Of a stretch of 62,129 nucleotides of DNA, positions 1-7,913 are shown piece after piece. The stretch comes from Deltaproteobacteria bacterium (lineage in GTDB: Bacteria; Desulfobacterota; Binatia; UBA9968): positions 1-62,129 of the forward strand of contig SHYW01000014.1 in the NCBI GenBank assembly GCA_009692615.1, read 5' to 3'. Both the position numbers and the translations under genes were made by a program. The notes beneath the pieces were generated by a model that saw only the letters and a program-made list of their open reading frames with translations, was not told the origin of the DNA and made no database searches. Every line of letters begins with the position of its first letter. The stretch's first letter is position 1.

Positions 1-33
1 ATAAAGCCGTCGTATCTTGCCCAATATTTCCAT
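1..33 (-). CDS. istA: IstA transposase, N-terminal 11 residues only
   Basis: The minus strand gives ATG at 33-31 and then an open frame reading MEILGKIRRLY to the window edge. This is the characteristic N-terminus of IS21-family IstA transposases, which begin just before an HTH DNA-binding domain. A purine-rich stretch (AGGAG and AAGGG) lies upstream. IstA is the DDE transposase that works with the AAA+ helper IstB. Only the start is visible, so completeness cannot be judged. Confidence 0.65.
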   Translation of the reverse strand, partial: MEILGKIRRLY

Positions 34-53
34 GGTGATCACCCTTTTTATCT

Positions 54-74
54 CCTGCCTAGAAATTAGGCAGG
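54..74. repeat. perfect hairpin in the IS21 leader
   Basis: CCTGCCTA (54-61) is followed by a five-base loop and TAGGCAGG (67-74), an exact 8-bp stem. It lies between the terminal repeats and the istA start, in the leader of the transposase gene. It could hide the transposase ribosome-binding site or protect it from read-through translation; that role is inferred. Confidence 0.5.
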
Positions 75-149
75 ACAAGTAGAACACCTGGGTCAATTTT
101 GGATCGGCATCACACCTTAAAGTGGGTCAGTTTTCGGTCAGCGGCAACA

Positions 150-1027
150 GCGCCGAGGACACAAAGCAACTCTCGGGCGCATTTCAGAAAAAATATCCCT
201 TCATTCAGGTCGAGACTTATCGCTCCAGCACTGAAGCGGTCGCTAACAAGATTCTGACGGAAACACGGGCCGGCAGATATCTTTATGACATCGTAAACAA
301 TGGTGCTTTTGAAATATGGCCGCTTTACAAACGAGGTCTATTGGGCAAATACATCTCACCCGAAAGAAAACCTTATCCTCCTTCTGCGCAGGACCCAGAG
401 GGCCAGTGGAATGATCTTTATGACAGTCATTACGTCATCGGTTATCAAACAAAGATGGTTTCTGCCAAGGAGGCGCCCAAAGATTGGGAAGATTTGCTTA
501 ACCCCAAGTGGAAGGGCAATATCGCGTTGGATACAGAAGACCATGAGTGGTACATGGCCATGCTAGCATCTATGGGAGAAGAAAAAGGGAAGGCGTTTAT
601 GAAGCACCTTGCCAAGCAAGATCCGCAGTGGCGCAAGGGTCACACTCTTATCGCCCAACAAATGGCAGCAGGAGAGTTCCCGCTGGCCTTAATTTACGCT
701 CACCGAGCAGAAAAGATGAAGGCTCAAGGCGCTCCCATTGATTGGGCGGATACATCCAATCCAATTGTGACCGGCATGCGACTTGTGTCTATGGGAGTCC
801 GTCCTCCAAATCCCAATGCGGCGAAGCTCATGTTTGATTTCGTGATCTCCAAGGAGGGGCAATCTGTAATTCGGTCGTTTTATAGAATTCCCGCTCATCC
901 TGAAGTGGAACCTTTGACCCCGAAACTTGATCCGAAAAGATTGAAACTCTTTCGGGCTGCGCCGAATTTAGCCGAAAATTCTGACCGACACATACGCGAA
1001 TTTCGCGAGATATTCGGTCTGAAATAG
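150..1027 (+). pseudogene. 5'-truncated periplasmic substrate-binding protein (Fe3+/extracellular solute type)
   Basis: The open frame begins at a GTG at 122, but its first nine or so codons lie inside the IS21 terminal repeat, so the native 5' end is lost. The remainder resembles extracellular solute-binding proteins of the AfuA/FbpA type: a QVETYRSST-like strand, NPKWKGNIALD, a FPLALIYAHRAEKMKAQG segment and a C-terminal helix ending at a normal stop. No signal peptide remains, so the product could not be exported. It would have delivered ligand to an ABC importer, whose permease and ATPase genes are not here. The 187 bp after it, up to the integrase stop, hold no recognisable gene. Confidence 0.75.
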
Positions 1028-1214
1028 ACGAGTTTGAGGCGCATTTGCTATTAGTCAGCTGGTTGATTGAGTTTGCGATGGCGTTCCAACACAAGCCACC
1101 GGATACTTCCTGAAAATGCAGCAAAACAATTTTGCTGAGTAAGACGGGACCACTCGATTGACATTTCGCTTGCTTCGCTAGGTCCTTAAAGCACCTGCCT
1201 TTCATCAGTTTTTG

Positions 1215-2447
1215 TTACGCTTTCCGGAATAGTGGTATTACTTCCGCGCCAGCTTTCAGCCCATCCAAATAATCCGCCCAAGCCTGCATCATCTTGCGTC
1301 GCTCCGGCAGATGCTCAGCGAAATTGTACGCGGCGCTGACAGCGTTGCGTTCCGCGTGGGCGAGCTGGCGCTCGATCGCTTGATGGTTCCAGCCTTGTTC
1401 ATGGAGCAGCGTCGAAGCCATACTGCGGAAACCGTGGCCGGTCATCTCTTCTTTCGGATAACCCATCCGACGCAGCGCAGCCAGCACAGCGTTTTCGCTC
1501 ATGGGCCGCTCACGCGTTCGCGCGCTGGGGAAAACGTAGCACGGAGCGTTTGGCCTGGAGGCCATTGGGCGGTTCGTCAGCGGTTCAAGCTCGCGCAGGA
1601 TCTCAACGGCCTGGTGCGACAACGGAACGATGTGCTGCTCGCGCATTTTCATCCGCTCGCCTGGGATGCGCCATTCAGACTTTTCAAGATCGATCTCCGG
1701 CCATTGCCCTTTACGCAGTTCGCCCGGCCGGACGAACACCAGCGGCGCAAGCCTCAGCGCGCATTTCGTCGCAAAGTAACCTTCGTAGGCATCTATCGCG
1801 CGGAGCAAAGCGCCGATACGCTTCGGTTCGATGATGGAGGCGTGGTGCTTTTCTTTCGGTGGTGGGAGGGCGCCGCGTAGATCGCCCGTCGGGTCGCGCT
1901 CGGCCCGGCCCGTCGCTACTGCGTAGCGGAAAACCTGCCCGCAGTTCTGCATCGCCCGGTGCGCCGTTTCCTGCGCGCCTCGGCTCTCGATCCGGCGCAG
2001 CACTGACAGAAGTTCGGGCGCTTTGATTTCCGCAATGGCCCGCTTGCCTAGCCACGGAAACAGGTCTTTTTCGAGCCGTCGTAAAATACGGTCGCCGTGA
2101 CTCGCTACCCATCCCGGTGAAAACTTCGCGTGCCACTCCCGCGCGATGGCCTCGAAACTTTCCGCGCCGGCCTGCGCCTGCTTTTCCGCTTTGCGCGCCG
2201 CACCCGGATCGACGCCAGCGGCGAGCTGCTGTCGGGCTGTATCCCGCCTTTCCCGTGCCGATTTCAGACTCACGTCTGGATAGACGCCGAAGGAAAGTCC
2301 CTTCGCCTTACCACCGAAGCGGTACTTCCAGCGCCACCATTTGCCGCCAGCGGGGCCGACTAGCAGATGTAGACCACCGCCGTCGAACAACTTGAATGGT
2401 TTTGCCTGGGGCTTTGCGGAGCGAATAGCGGTATCTGTCAACGGCAT
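1215..2447 (-). CDS. P4-type tyrosine-family integrase
   Basis: About 410 residues. The N-terminal arm-binding (DUF4102) domain starts MPLTDTAIRSAKP and contains KLFDGGGLHL. A core-binding domain spans about 95-190, followed by the catalytic domain. Catalytic residues counted from this start are R240 (RPGEL), H338 and R341 (HGFR), H364 (LAH) and Y374 (AAYNF), the complete R-H-R-H-Y set, so the enzyme looks active. The ATG at 2447 is chosen over the GTG at 2462 because it matches the family start. Such integrases insert genomic islands into tRNA or tmRNA gene ends, and the ssrA 3' end lies 167 bp upstream. This is therefore probably the terminal integrase of an island extending left, out of the window. 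Confidence 0.93.
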   Translation of the reverse strand: MPLTDTAIRSAKPQAKPFKLFDGGGLHLLVGPAGGKWWRWKYRFGGKAKGLSFGVYPDVSLKSARERRDTARQQLAAGVDPGAARKAEKQAQAGAESFEAIAREWHAKFSPGWVASHGDRILRRLEKDLFPWLGKRAIAEIKAPELLSVLRRIESRGAQETAHRAMQNCGQVFRYAVATGRAERDPTGDLRGALPPPKEKHHASIIEPKRIGALLRAIDAYEGYFATKCALRLAPLVFVRPGELRKGQWPEIDLEKSEWRIPGERMKMREQHIVPLSHQAVEILRELEPLTNRPMASRPNAPCYVFPSARTRERPMSENAVLAALRRMGYPKEEMTGHGFRSMASTLLHEQGWNHQAIERQLAHAERNAVSAAYNFAEHLPERRKMMQAWADYLDGLKAGAEVIPLFRKA

Positions 2448-2513
2448 GTGGGGGTAACTCACTTTCCAGATCTACCAGTTACCCCCAAAGTTACCCCCAC
2501 TATGGGGGTAACT
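2448..2513. promoter_or_regulatory. four GTTACCCCC boxes upstream of the integrase
   Basis: The 9-mer GTTACCCCC occurs on plus at 2478-2486 and 2490-2498 and inverted at 2450-2458 and 2504-2512. The last two boxes form a perfect 25-bp palindrome (2489-2513; 11-bp arms around CTA). The box at 2450 touches the integrase start codon. Boxes spaced 12 bp apart and facing each other suggest binding sites for the integrase arm domain, an excisionase or a repressor that controls int. Which protein binds is not visible from sequence. Confidence 0.6.
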
Positions 2514-2522
2514 GTAATTGGA

Positions 2523-2540
2523 CGGCATGGGACCATGCCG
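2523..2540. repeat. perfect inverted repeat between integrase and ssrA
   Basis: CGGCATGG-GA-CCATGCCG is an 8-bp perfect inverted repeat lying between the integrase promoter region and the 3' end of ssrA. It may be a recombination-factor site or a terminator stem, but no T-run follows on either strand. No gene is seen in the rest of 2541-2613. Confidence 0.4.
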
Positions 2541-2613
2541 GACACTATATCAGCGTATTTACTGTGATTACAACTACTTTGTGGGCTTTTTAGGACCAGG
2601 CTGGAAAGGTAAA

Positions 2614-2640
2614 TGGTGGAGGCGGGGGGAATTGAACCCC
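2614..2640. other. probable island attachment site at the ssrA 3' end
   Basis: The T-arm, acceptor and encoded CCA end of tmRNA lie here, next to an integrase whose family uses tRNA/tmRNA 3' ends as attB. After integration the gene end is normally restored and a second copy of the core lies at the far end of the island. That copy would be left of position 1, so the att core cannot be confirmed in this window. Confidence 0.45.
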
Positions 2641-2965
2641 CGTCCGAAGGTTTTCCGTCAAGTATGACTACATGCTTAGCCGTTGTTTTGATTTCGCGCC
2701 GCGAGCCCCCAGCGGCTGGGTCTCGCGAAACTATCCGGTTTAGATCTCAGCCTCATCCCCTCCGGCAGGAGAATCGGCCCATCCCACTGAATGACATCTT
2801 ATCCGATCCCGCGGGAGAAAACCGGTAAGACGCTAGCGGCACTTAAGCAGCTAGTTGGTATTCAAAATTATCTGCGTTTAAATTGCAGTCTGTTTGTTTA
2901 ACGGGATAACAGAACCCCGGCATGCCACCTTGTCTTCCCGCCCTCGTCGATCCCATATCGCCCCC
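2614..2965 (-). ncRNA. ssrA: transfer-messenger RNA (tmRNA)
   Basis: About 352 nt on the minus strand. The 5' end GGGGGCG (2959-2965) pairs with CGCCTCC near the 3' end, followed by A and the encoded CCA (2614-2616); the pairing includes one G-U. A GGTTCAATTCCCCCC-type T-arm is present. The tag reading frame runs from 2875 to 2843 and codes ADNFEYQLAA followed by TAA. tmRNA rescues stalled ribosomes, and the tag sends the product to proteases. Its protein partner smpB lies directly upstream on the same strand. The island integrase abuts its 3' end, which is intact. Confidence 0.95.
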
Positions 2966-3039
2966 TTGAAAGCCAGTCTAGCGTTTTGGCTCTGGAGTTT
3001 CTAGTCGGCGCTGGCAATGCGAATAATTGGACGGCAATC

Positions 3040-3516
3040 TCAGCGTCTGGACCGCAGCGACCGTTCGACTTCCCGTGCGGCGTCTTTGCGCTTGAGGGTT
3101 TCGCGCTTGTCGTAGAGCTTTTTACCGCGCGCCAAGCCGAGTTCGATTTTGGCTCGGCCGTTTTTAAAATAGACTTTGAGCGCGACCAAGGTTAAGCCGC
3201 GTTCTTTGGTCTTGCCGGTGAGCTTGTCGATCTCGCGCGCGTGCAGCAGAAGCTTGCGCGTGCGCGTCGGCTCGTGATTGAACTGGTTGGCGCCGGGATA
3301 GGGGCTGATGTGGAAATTGATTAGGAAGGCTTCGCCTTTGCGAATGTTGGCATAGCTGTCGCTCAAATTGGCTTTGCCGTCGCGCAGCGACTTCACTTCG
3401 CTGCCGACCAGCACCAAGCCCGCTTCGTAAGTGTCGTCGATGAAATAATTGTGACGCGCTTGACGGTTGACGCATACCACCTGCTCTACAGCATCCGCGG
3501 TCTTTTTAGTTGCCAT
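3040..3516 (-). CDS. smpB: SsrA-binding protein SmpB
   Basis: 158 residues, the usual family length. SmpB binds the tRNA-like part of tmRNA and carries it into the A site of stalled ribosomes. Family marks are NRQARHNYFIDDTYEAGLVL near the start, GSEVKSLRDGKANLSDSYA, the FHISPY stretch, GLTLVALKVYFKNGRAKIELGLARGK (in part) and a basic C-terminal tail ending in SLRSRR that enters the mRNA channel. The start overlaps the end of the DUF502 gene by 11 bp, indicating co-transcription. The tmRNA gene follows 74 bp downstream on the same strand, so both partners of trans-translation are linked. Confidence 0.97.
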   Translation of the reverse strand: MATKKTADAVEQVVCVNRQARHNYFIDDTYEAGLVLVGSEVKSLRDGKANLSDSYANIRKGEAFLINFHISPYPGANQFNHEPTRTRKLLLHAREIDKLTGKTKERGLTLVALKVYFKNGRAKIELGLARGKKLYDKRETLKRKDAAREVERSLRSRR

Positions 3517-4159
3517 TTTTATTTTTCTCGTCCGGCGTGATCAGACCGCTGGAGGTAATCAGCTTGAGCGCCTCTTCCATCGTCATGTTGAGCGGCGTGA
3601 CTTGATCGATGGGAAATAGCAAGTAGAAGCCGGACGTTGGGTTGGGCGTGGTGGGAACAAACACGTTGACCAGTTGAGCGTTACGTTTTTCCTCCAGATG
3701 GGACCAAGCCCGGCCCATGGCAAAACCGATGGTGAACACACCGACGCGCGGATATTCGACCAGCACCACCTGGCGCTCGGCGTTGGACGGGCCGAGAAAA
3801 GTTTGCACCAGTTTCTGCACGGCGGTATAGATGCCGCGAAAAACCGGTATCTGCACAAAAACGCTTTCCCAGACAGCGAGAAACCGGCGCGTCGCCACGC
3901 CGCGCGTGAGCATGCCGAGAAACAGAATCAACAGCAGCGTAACGACGGCGCCGAGTTTGGGAATCGGAAACGGCAGGTGGCTGTTGGGATGAAACGACAC
4001 CGGCAGTACCGCCAGCACGCTGTCCAACAAATCGATCACCCAGCCGATAAACCATAGCGTGATCGCCACCGGCAAAAACACCAACAAGCCGGCGAGGAAA
4101 TAGCGTTGCAGCCGATCGCGCCAACGAGTTTTTACTTTTGTCGAAACTTCTTCCGCCAC
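3506..4159 (-). CDS. DUF502 family inner-membrane protein
   Basis: 217 residues. A basic N-terminus (RWRDRLQRYFLAG) is followed by two hydrophobic spans, about 20-45 and 65-90 (FLPVAITLWFIGWVIDLL and LGAVVTLLLILFLGMLTRG). A soluble part with the pattern PNPTSGFYLLFP is typical of DUF502 proteins, whose biochemical role is not established. Its last codons overlap smpB by 11 bp and it begins 13 bp after panC stops, so it is the middle gene of a dnk-panB-panC-DUF502-smpB run. Identification is by family resemblance; function is unknown. Confidence 0.88.
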   Translation of the reverse strand: MAEEVSTKVKTRWRDRLQRYFLAGLLVFLPVAITLWFIGWVIDLLDSVLAVLPVSFHPNSHLPFPIPKLGAVVTLLLILFLGMLTRGVATRRFLAVWESVFVQIPVFRGIYTAVQKLVQTFLGPSNAERQVVLVEYPRVGVFTIGFAMGRAWSHLEEKRNAQLVNVFVPTTPNPTSGFYLLFPIDQVTPLNMTMEEALKLITSSGLITPDEKNKNGN

Positions 4160-4172
4160 TGCCAGTTATTCC

Positions 4173-5018
4173 TTAGGGTCTGAGCACGCGATTGTCGATC
4201 AAGCGCGCCTTGCCGATGCGCACGGCGAGCGCGAGCACCGCTGGGGCGTGGACGTCGGCAACAGCGTCCAAAGTTTCGGCGTCGCACAGTTGCACGTATT
4301 CAACTTGGGCGAGCGGTTCTTTAGCGAGTTCGGCGCTGACCAAGTTAACAATCGCCGTTGCCGCGGTTTCGCCGCGACGCAATAAGCGCTCGGCCTTGCA
4401 CAGTGCACGCGACAAACAGACCGCCGCTTGGCGTTCGGTCGCAGTTAAATAGAAATTACGCGAACTCATCGCCAAGCCGTCCGCTTCGCGCACGATCGGA
4501 TGGCCGACGATTTCCACGTCCAGCAATAAATCGCGCGCCATGCGGCGGATCACTTGCAGCTGCTGAAAATCTTTCTCGCCAAAAATCGCCGTGTGCGGCT
4601 GGACGATATTTAACAACTTAGCAACCACGGTTGCCACGCCGCGAAAGTGGCCGGCCCGCACCGCGCCGCACAGTGGCAGGCTCAACTTCTCGACTTGGAC
4701 GAAAGTCTCGGCTCCGGTCGGATAGATTTCCGCAGCCGCCGGATGAAACAAAACATCGACGCCCTCGGCATCGAGCATTTGCCGATCGCGCTCGAAGTCG
4801 CGCGGATAGGCCGCGAAGTCTTCACCCGGCGCGAATTGGGTCGGATTGACGAAGATCGACGCGACGACAGAATCGCCGCGCAAACGCGCGTCGCGCATCA
4901 GACAAAGATGCCCCTCGTGGAGAAAGCCCATGGTCGGCACAAAAATGACACGACGACCGGCGCGCCGCTGCGCTGCGCTCCAGGCGCGCATGTCGGAGAT
5001 AGGCTCGATGATCTGCAT
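4173..5018 (-). CDS. panC: pantoate--beta-alanine ligase
   Basis: 281 residues, the normal length. PanC joins pantoate and beta-alanine using ATP, the last step of pantothenate synthesis, in the cytoplasm. Visible signatures are PTMGFLHEGHLCLM (HIGH-type nucleotide motif), FVNPTQFAPGEDFAAYPRD, a GHFRGVATVVAKLLNIVQP stretch, FGEKDFQQLQVIRRM and AMSSRN (KMSKS-like). It follows panB, which makes the precursor ketopantoate, with a 112-bp gap filled by a palindromic repeat. The ketopantoate reductase gene is not in the window. Confidence 0.97.
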   Translation of the reverse strand: MQIIEPISDMRAWSAAQRRAGRRVIFVPTMGFLHEGHLCLMRDARLRGDSVVASIFVNPTQFAPGEDFAAYPRDFERDRQMLDAEGVDVLFHPAAAEIYPTGAETFVQVEKLSLPLCGAVRAGHFRGVATVVAKLLNIVQPHTAIFGEKDFQQLQVIRRMARDLLLDVEIVGHPIVREADGLAMSSRNFYLTATERQAAVCLSRALCKAERLLRRGETAATAIVNLVSAELAKEPLAQVEYVQLCDAETLDAVADVHAPAVLALAVRIGKARLIDNRVLRP

Positions 5019-5035
5019 GAACGTTTAGGGTATGA

Positions 5036-5123
5036 ATTGGAGAACTGGAGTGATGGAGTATTGAATAATTCCGGAATCCGAACAACCCAGCACTCCAACA
5101 CTCCAGTACTCCATCACTCCAAT
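5036..5123. repeat. dispersed palindromic repeat (GGAGTGATGGAG type), copy 1
   Basis: An imperfect inverted repeat with ends ATTGGAG and CTCCAAT fills the panB-panC gap. The right arm is built from tandem 8-base units of the form CACTCCAR. The same element, inverted, occurs at 20268-20349 between murC and murB. In RNA it would fold into a long hairpin within the operon transcript. It is probably a REP/MITE-like dispersed repeat. No coding capacity. Confidence 0.75.
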
Positions 5124-5130
5124 CTCATTC

Positions 5131-5934
5131 CTACTTGAACGAATGCTCCTCGGCAGGAAAAGTTTTCTCCTTCACCTCGCCGATGAAATTTTTCACCGCG
5201 CCGCTGACGGCGCTTTTGATGTTGGCGAATTGTTTGACAAACTTGGGCGTGAAATCATCGAACAGACCGAGCATGTCATGGATCACCAAGACCTGTCCAT
5301 CGCAGTGACCGCCGGCGCCGATACCGATGGTCGGAATCGTCAAGCGCTGGGTGATCTCCTGCGCTAGATCGCTCGGCATGCCTTCTAAGACCACGGCGAA
5401 CGCGCCGGCCTCTTCCACCGCCAAGGCGTCTTGCATGACCGCTTCGCGGCGATTTTTCTCCCGCCCTTGAATCTTGTAGCCGCCAAACTGGTGCACCGAT
5501 TGGGGCGTCAAACCGACATGGCCCATCACCGGCATGCCGGCGGCGACGATGGCGTGAATCGCGTCGCGCACCGCGACACCGCCTTCTAATTTAATCGCTT
5601 CCGCGCCGGCTTCTTTGAAAAAGCGCCCGGCATTTTGCAGCGCCTGCTCGCGGCTCACTTGATAGGAGATGAACGGCATGTCACCGATTACCAATGCGCG
5701 CTTGCGCCCGCGCACTACAGTGCGGGTGTGATAGATCATCTCGTCCATGGTCACGGCCAAAGTATTTTGTCCGCCCTGTATCACGCAGCCGAGCGAGTCG
5801 CCGACCAAGAGCATTTCCACGCCGGCTTCGTCGAGGATGCGCGCGAAGGAATAGTCGTAGGCGGTCAAGCAAGTGATTTTCTCGCCGCGCTGCTTCATCT
5901 TCAAAATATGCGGTACGGTGATCTTGTCGCCCAT
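5131..5934 (-). CDS. panB: 3-methyl-2-oxobutanoate hydroxymethyltransferase
   Basis: 267 residues, standard length. PanB transfers a hydroxymethyl group from 5,10-methylenetetrahydrofolate to 2-oxoisovalerate to give ketopantoate, the first committed step to pantothenate and CoA. Family marks: [33 protein letters not shown] with metal ligands, [39 protein letters not shown] and the [23 protein letters not shown] block. It lies upstream of panC in the same direction, and a deoxynucleoside kinase gene precedes it by 115 bp with a hairpin in the gap. Confidence 0.97.
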   Translation of the reverse strand: MGDKITVPHILKMKQRGEKITCLTAYDYSFARILDEAGVEMLLVGDSLGCVIQGGQNTLAVTMDEMIYHTRTVVRGRKRALVIGDMPFISYQVSREQALQNAGRFFKEAGAEAIKLEGGVAVRDAIHAIVAAGMPVMGHVGLTPQSVHQFGGYKIQGREKNRREAVMQDALAVEEAGAFAVVLEGMPSDLAQEITQRLTIPTIGIGAGGHCDGQVLVIHDMLGLFDDFTPKFVKQFANIKSAVSGAVKNFIGEVKEKTFPAEEHSFK

Positions 5935-5955
5935 GATCTACCCTCCAAAAAAACA

Positions 5956-6037
5956 AAAGGCCCTCCGGGCAAAGCCGGAAGACCAACGTGGGCGAAGAAG
6001 AGCCGCTGCTCTTCTCAGAAAACGCCTTTTGGCATCC
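5956..6037. promoter_or_regulatory. hairpin-rich kinase-panB spacer
   Basis: The spacer holds an 8-bp perfect hairpin (AGAAGAGC, 5996-6003; GCTCTTCT, 6008-6015). Around it, AAAAGGC near 5956 and GCCTTTT near 6031 form an outer stem. Read on minus, a further CCGG...CCGG stem is followed by CCTTTTGTTTTTTT just before the panB ribosome-binding region. This could be a terminator or attenuator between the two genes. Function is inferred from structure only. Confidence 0.4.
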
Positions 6038-6049
6038 GTCTCGGTCCGA

Positions 6050-6691
6050 CTATCTGGATCCAAGCGGTATATAGTGCTGCGTGCCCGAGCCCATATGATT
6101 GATCTCTTTGATCAAGTCAGCCAGATCCTTGCTGCTCGCCACGAAATCAATCTCCGAAGTGTTCACCACTAACAACGGCGTTTCATCGTAGTGGAAAAAA
6201 AACTGATTATACGCCTGGGCCACTTCGGTAAGGTACTCGACGGTCACGCTTCGCTCGTATTTTTTATCCCTTTTTTTGACCCTTTTGTAAAGCACCTCGG
6301 GGCGCGCCTGAAGATAGACGACCAAGTCCGGTTTCGCCACCCGAGTGTTCAGTAACGCATAAATCTGCTGGTAGAGACTCAGCTCTTCAGCGCTTAATGT
6401 CAGCGTCGCGAAGATCTGATCCTTGGCGAATAGATAATCGGCGACGACATTTTGGTTGAATAGGTCATGCTGGGCCAGCTCCATCTGCTGTTGGTAGCGG
6501 TTGAGCAGAAAGAAGGTCTGATTTTGGAAGGCAAAGGTCTCACGCGATTTGTAAAACTTCGGCAGGAACGGATTGTCTTCGATCCGTTCGAAGATCGTCC
6601 GGGCTTGGAACTCGTTGGCCAGGATCTTCGCCAAGCTCGACTTGCCGACCCCGATCGGCCCCTCGACGACTATGTACTTCGCCTTCGCCAT
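6050..6691 (-). CDS. deoxynucleoside kinase family protein
   Basis: 213 residues, the usual length for bacterial deoxyadenosine/deoxyguanosine kinases. The Walker A loop is GPIGVGKSS at 11-19, right after a buried strand (YIVVEG). FERIEDNPFLPKFY gives the conserved substrate-side acid, NQTFFLLNRYQQQ the base-contact helix, and PDLVVYLQARPEVLYKRVKKRDKKYER the LID-type arginine region. It would phosphorylate salvaged deoxynucleosides with ATP. It starts 61 bp from divergent nagZ and precedes panB. The preferred nucleoside cannot be told from sequence. Confidence 0.9.
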   Translation of the reverse strand: MAKAKYIVVEGPIGVGKSSLAKILANEFQARTIFERIEDNPFLPKFYKSRETFAFQNQTFFLLNRYQQQMELAQHDLFNQNVVADYLFAKDQIFATLTLSAEELSLYQQIYALLNTRVAKPDLVVYLQARPEVLYKRVKKRDKKYERSVTVEYLTEVAQAYNQFFFHYDETPLLVVNTSEIDFVASSKDLADLIKEINHMGSGTQHYIPLGSR

Positions 6692-6752
6692 GGATCGGAC
6701 GAATCTACACGGAGACCGAAAGCTTGTCTAGGTTATGTTATAGTGGCCGGCC

Positions 6753-7832
6753 ATGGAGACGCTGCGCGAGAAAATCGGCCAAATGTTTCTCATCGGCTGC
6801 CAGGGCGAGAGCCTAACGGTTAATGAGCAATTGATCTGCGCCGAATATCAGTTCGGCGGCGCGATCTTGTTCAAACGCAACTGCGCCGAGCCGGCCCAAA
6901 TGCGCGGCCTGTGCCAAAGCCTATGGGATACGGCCGGCGAAACGCCGCCGTTCATCGCCATCGATCAAGAAGGCGGCCGCGTCCATCGCCTGCCGCCACC
7001 GTTCACTCACTTTCCAGCCGCAGCGCGCATAGGCGAAAAAAATAATCCTGAACTTGCACGCAGCCTCGGCCGCGCCGCGGCAGAAGAGCTGAAGCTCATC
7101 GGCGTCAATCTCAACTTCGCGCCGGTGCTCGACGTCGATTCCAATCCTCAGAATCCGATCATCGGCGACCGCGCCTTTGGCCGCGATCCAACGCGAGTCA
7201 TCGACATCGCCTCGGCGTGGACGCAAGGATTGCGCGACGGCGGCATCATCCCCTGCGGCAAACATTTTCCCGGCCATGGCGACACCGACAAAGACTCGCA
7301 CTTAGAATTGCCAATGGTGCGGAAATCGTTCGACGAGTTGAAGACAGTGGAATGGCCGCCCTTCGCCCACGCGTGCCGTAATTGCATCGAAGCGCTGATG
7401 ACCGCCCATGTGCTCTACCCGGCATTAGATCGAAATCTGCCAGCGACCTTGTCCGAAGCCATCGTCACCGGCCTGCTGCGCTATCAATTCGGCTATGACG
7501 GCGTCGTGTTCAGCGACGACATGGAGATGCAAGCCATCGCCGACAACTACGGCGTCGAAGAAGCTGCCGCCCGAGCCGTGCGCGCCGGTGTCGACGTGTT
7601 GCTCTTCTGCCACGACTTGGAGAAGGCGATTCAAGCTTTTGAACTTCTCTGTGATGAGGCCGCCAACGATCCGCTGATGCGCGCCCGGGTCGAAGAAAGT
7701 TTGCGCCGGATCACCGAACTCAAGCACCGCTATGTAAAAGAATTTACCGCCATGAGAGAAAACGAAATCGTCGCGCGGCTAATTGAATTGAACCACCAAC
7801 GAATGCTCACTGACAACTTCGGCGAAGACTAA
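6753..7832 (+). CDS. nagZ: beta-N-acetylhexosaminidase, GH3
   Basis: 359 residues, one GH3 catalytic domain as in cytoplasmic NagZ, which removes GlcNAc from muropeptides during cell-wall recycling. The diagnostic KHFPGHGDT loop is at 170-178, AIDQEGGRVHRL at 69-80, and the nucleophile motif SDDMEM at 254-259. There is no signal peptide, which fits cytoplasmic NagZ. The ATG lies only 8 bp after a TATAGT -10-like hexamer (6739-6744), with no ribosome-binding site, so a leaderless or near-leaderless mRNA is possible. The -35 match is poor. Confidence 0.95.
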   Translation: METLREKIGQMFLIGCQGESLTVNEQLICAEYQFGGAILFKRNCAEPAQMRGLCQSLWDTAGETPPFIAIDQEGGRVHRLPPPFTHFPAAARIGEKNNPELARSLGRAAAEELKLIGVNLNFAPVLDVDSNPQNPIIGDRAFGRDPTRVIDIASAWTQGLRDGGIIPCGKHFPGHGDTDKDSHLELPMVRKSFDELKTVEWPPFAHACRNCIEALMTAHVLYPALDRNLPATLSEAIVTGLLRYQFGYDGVVFSDDMEMQAIADNYGVEEAAARAVRAGVDVLLFCHDLEKAIQAFELLCDEAANDPLMRARVEESLRRITELKHRYVKEFTAMRENEIVARLIELNHQRMLTDNFGED

Positions 7833-7853
7833 TTTACGCGCGATCCGATGTAG

Positions 7854-7873
7854 GGGCGGGTCGCGACCCGCCC
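7854..7873. terminator. palindrome between convergent nagZ and gshA
   Basis: GGGCGGGTCGCGACCCGCCC is a perfect 20-bp palindrome in the 81-bp gap between two convergent genes. It probably acts as a bidirectional transcription stop. It is preceded by GTAG, like the hairpin at 61576-61603, so both may belong to one dispersed GTAGGGGCG repeat family. Confidence 0.55.
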
Positions 7874-7913
7874 TCTTCGGTTCGCCAATCCAGGAACGAC
7901 CGAAGAACCAACC

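Larger units (their letters stand above)
1..149 (-). mobile_element. left end of an IS21-family element, running off the window
   Basis: Read on the minus strand, the outer end begins with TG at 149 and carries two imperfect direct repeats, each starting TGGGTCA on the plus strand (about 92-111 and 123-142, 16 of 20 bases equal by eye). Repeated terminal motifs of this kind are typical of IS21-type elements. An istA-like start codon follows inside. The plus-strand gene resumes at about 150, so the element appears to have inserted into that gene. The rest of the element and its target-site duplication lie outside the window. Family assignment rests on the terminal pattern plus the IstA N-terminus. 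Confidence 0.75.

Noticed and set aside
828-1205. 125-codon minus-strand frame after the truncated binding protein
   Set aside because: Antisense to the binding-protein end with no recognisable features.
5956-6037. Possible c-di-GMP or other riboswitch before panB
   Set aside because: A GCAAAGCC-like stretch is present, but the conserved core and paired elements do not line up; a plain hairpin/terminator explains it better.
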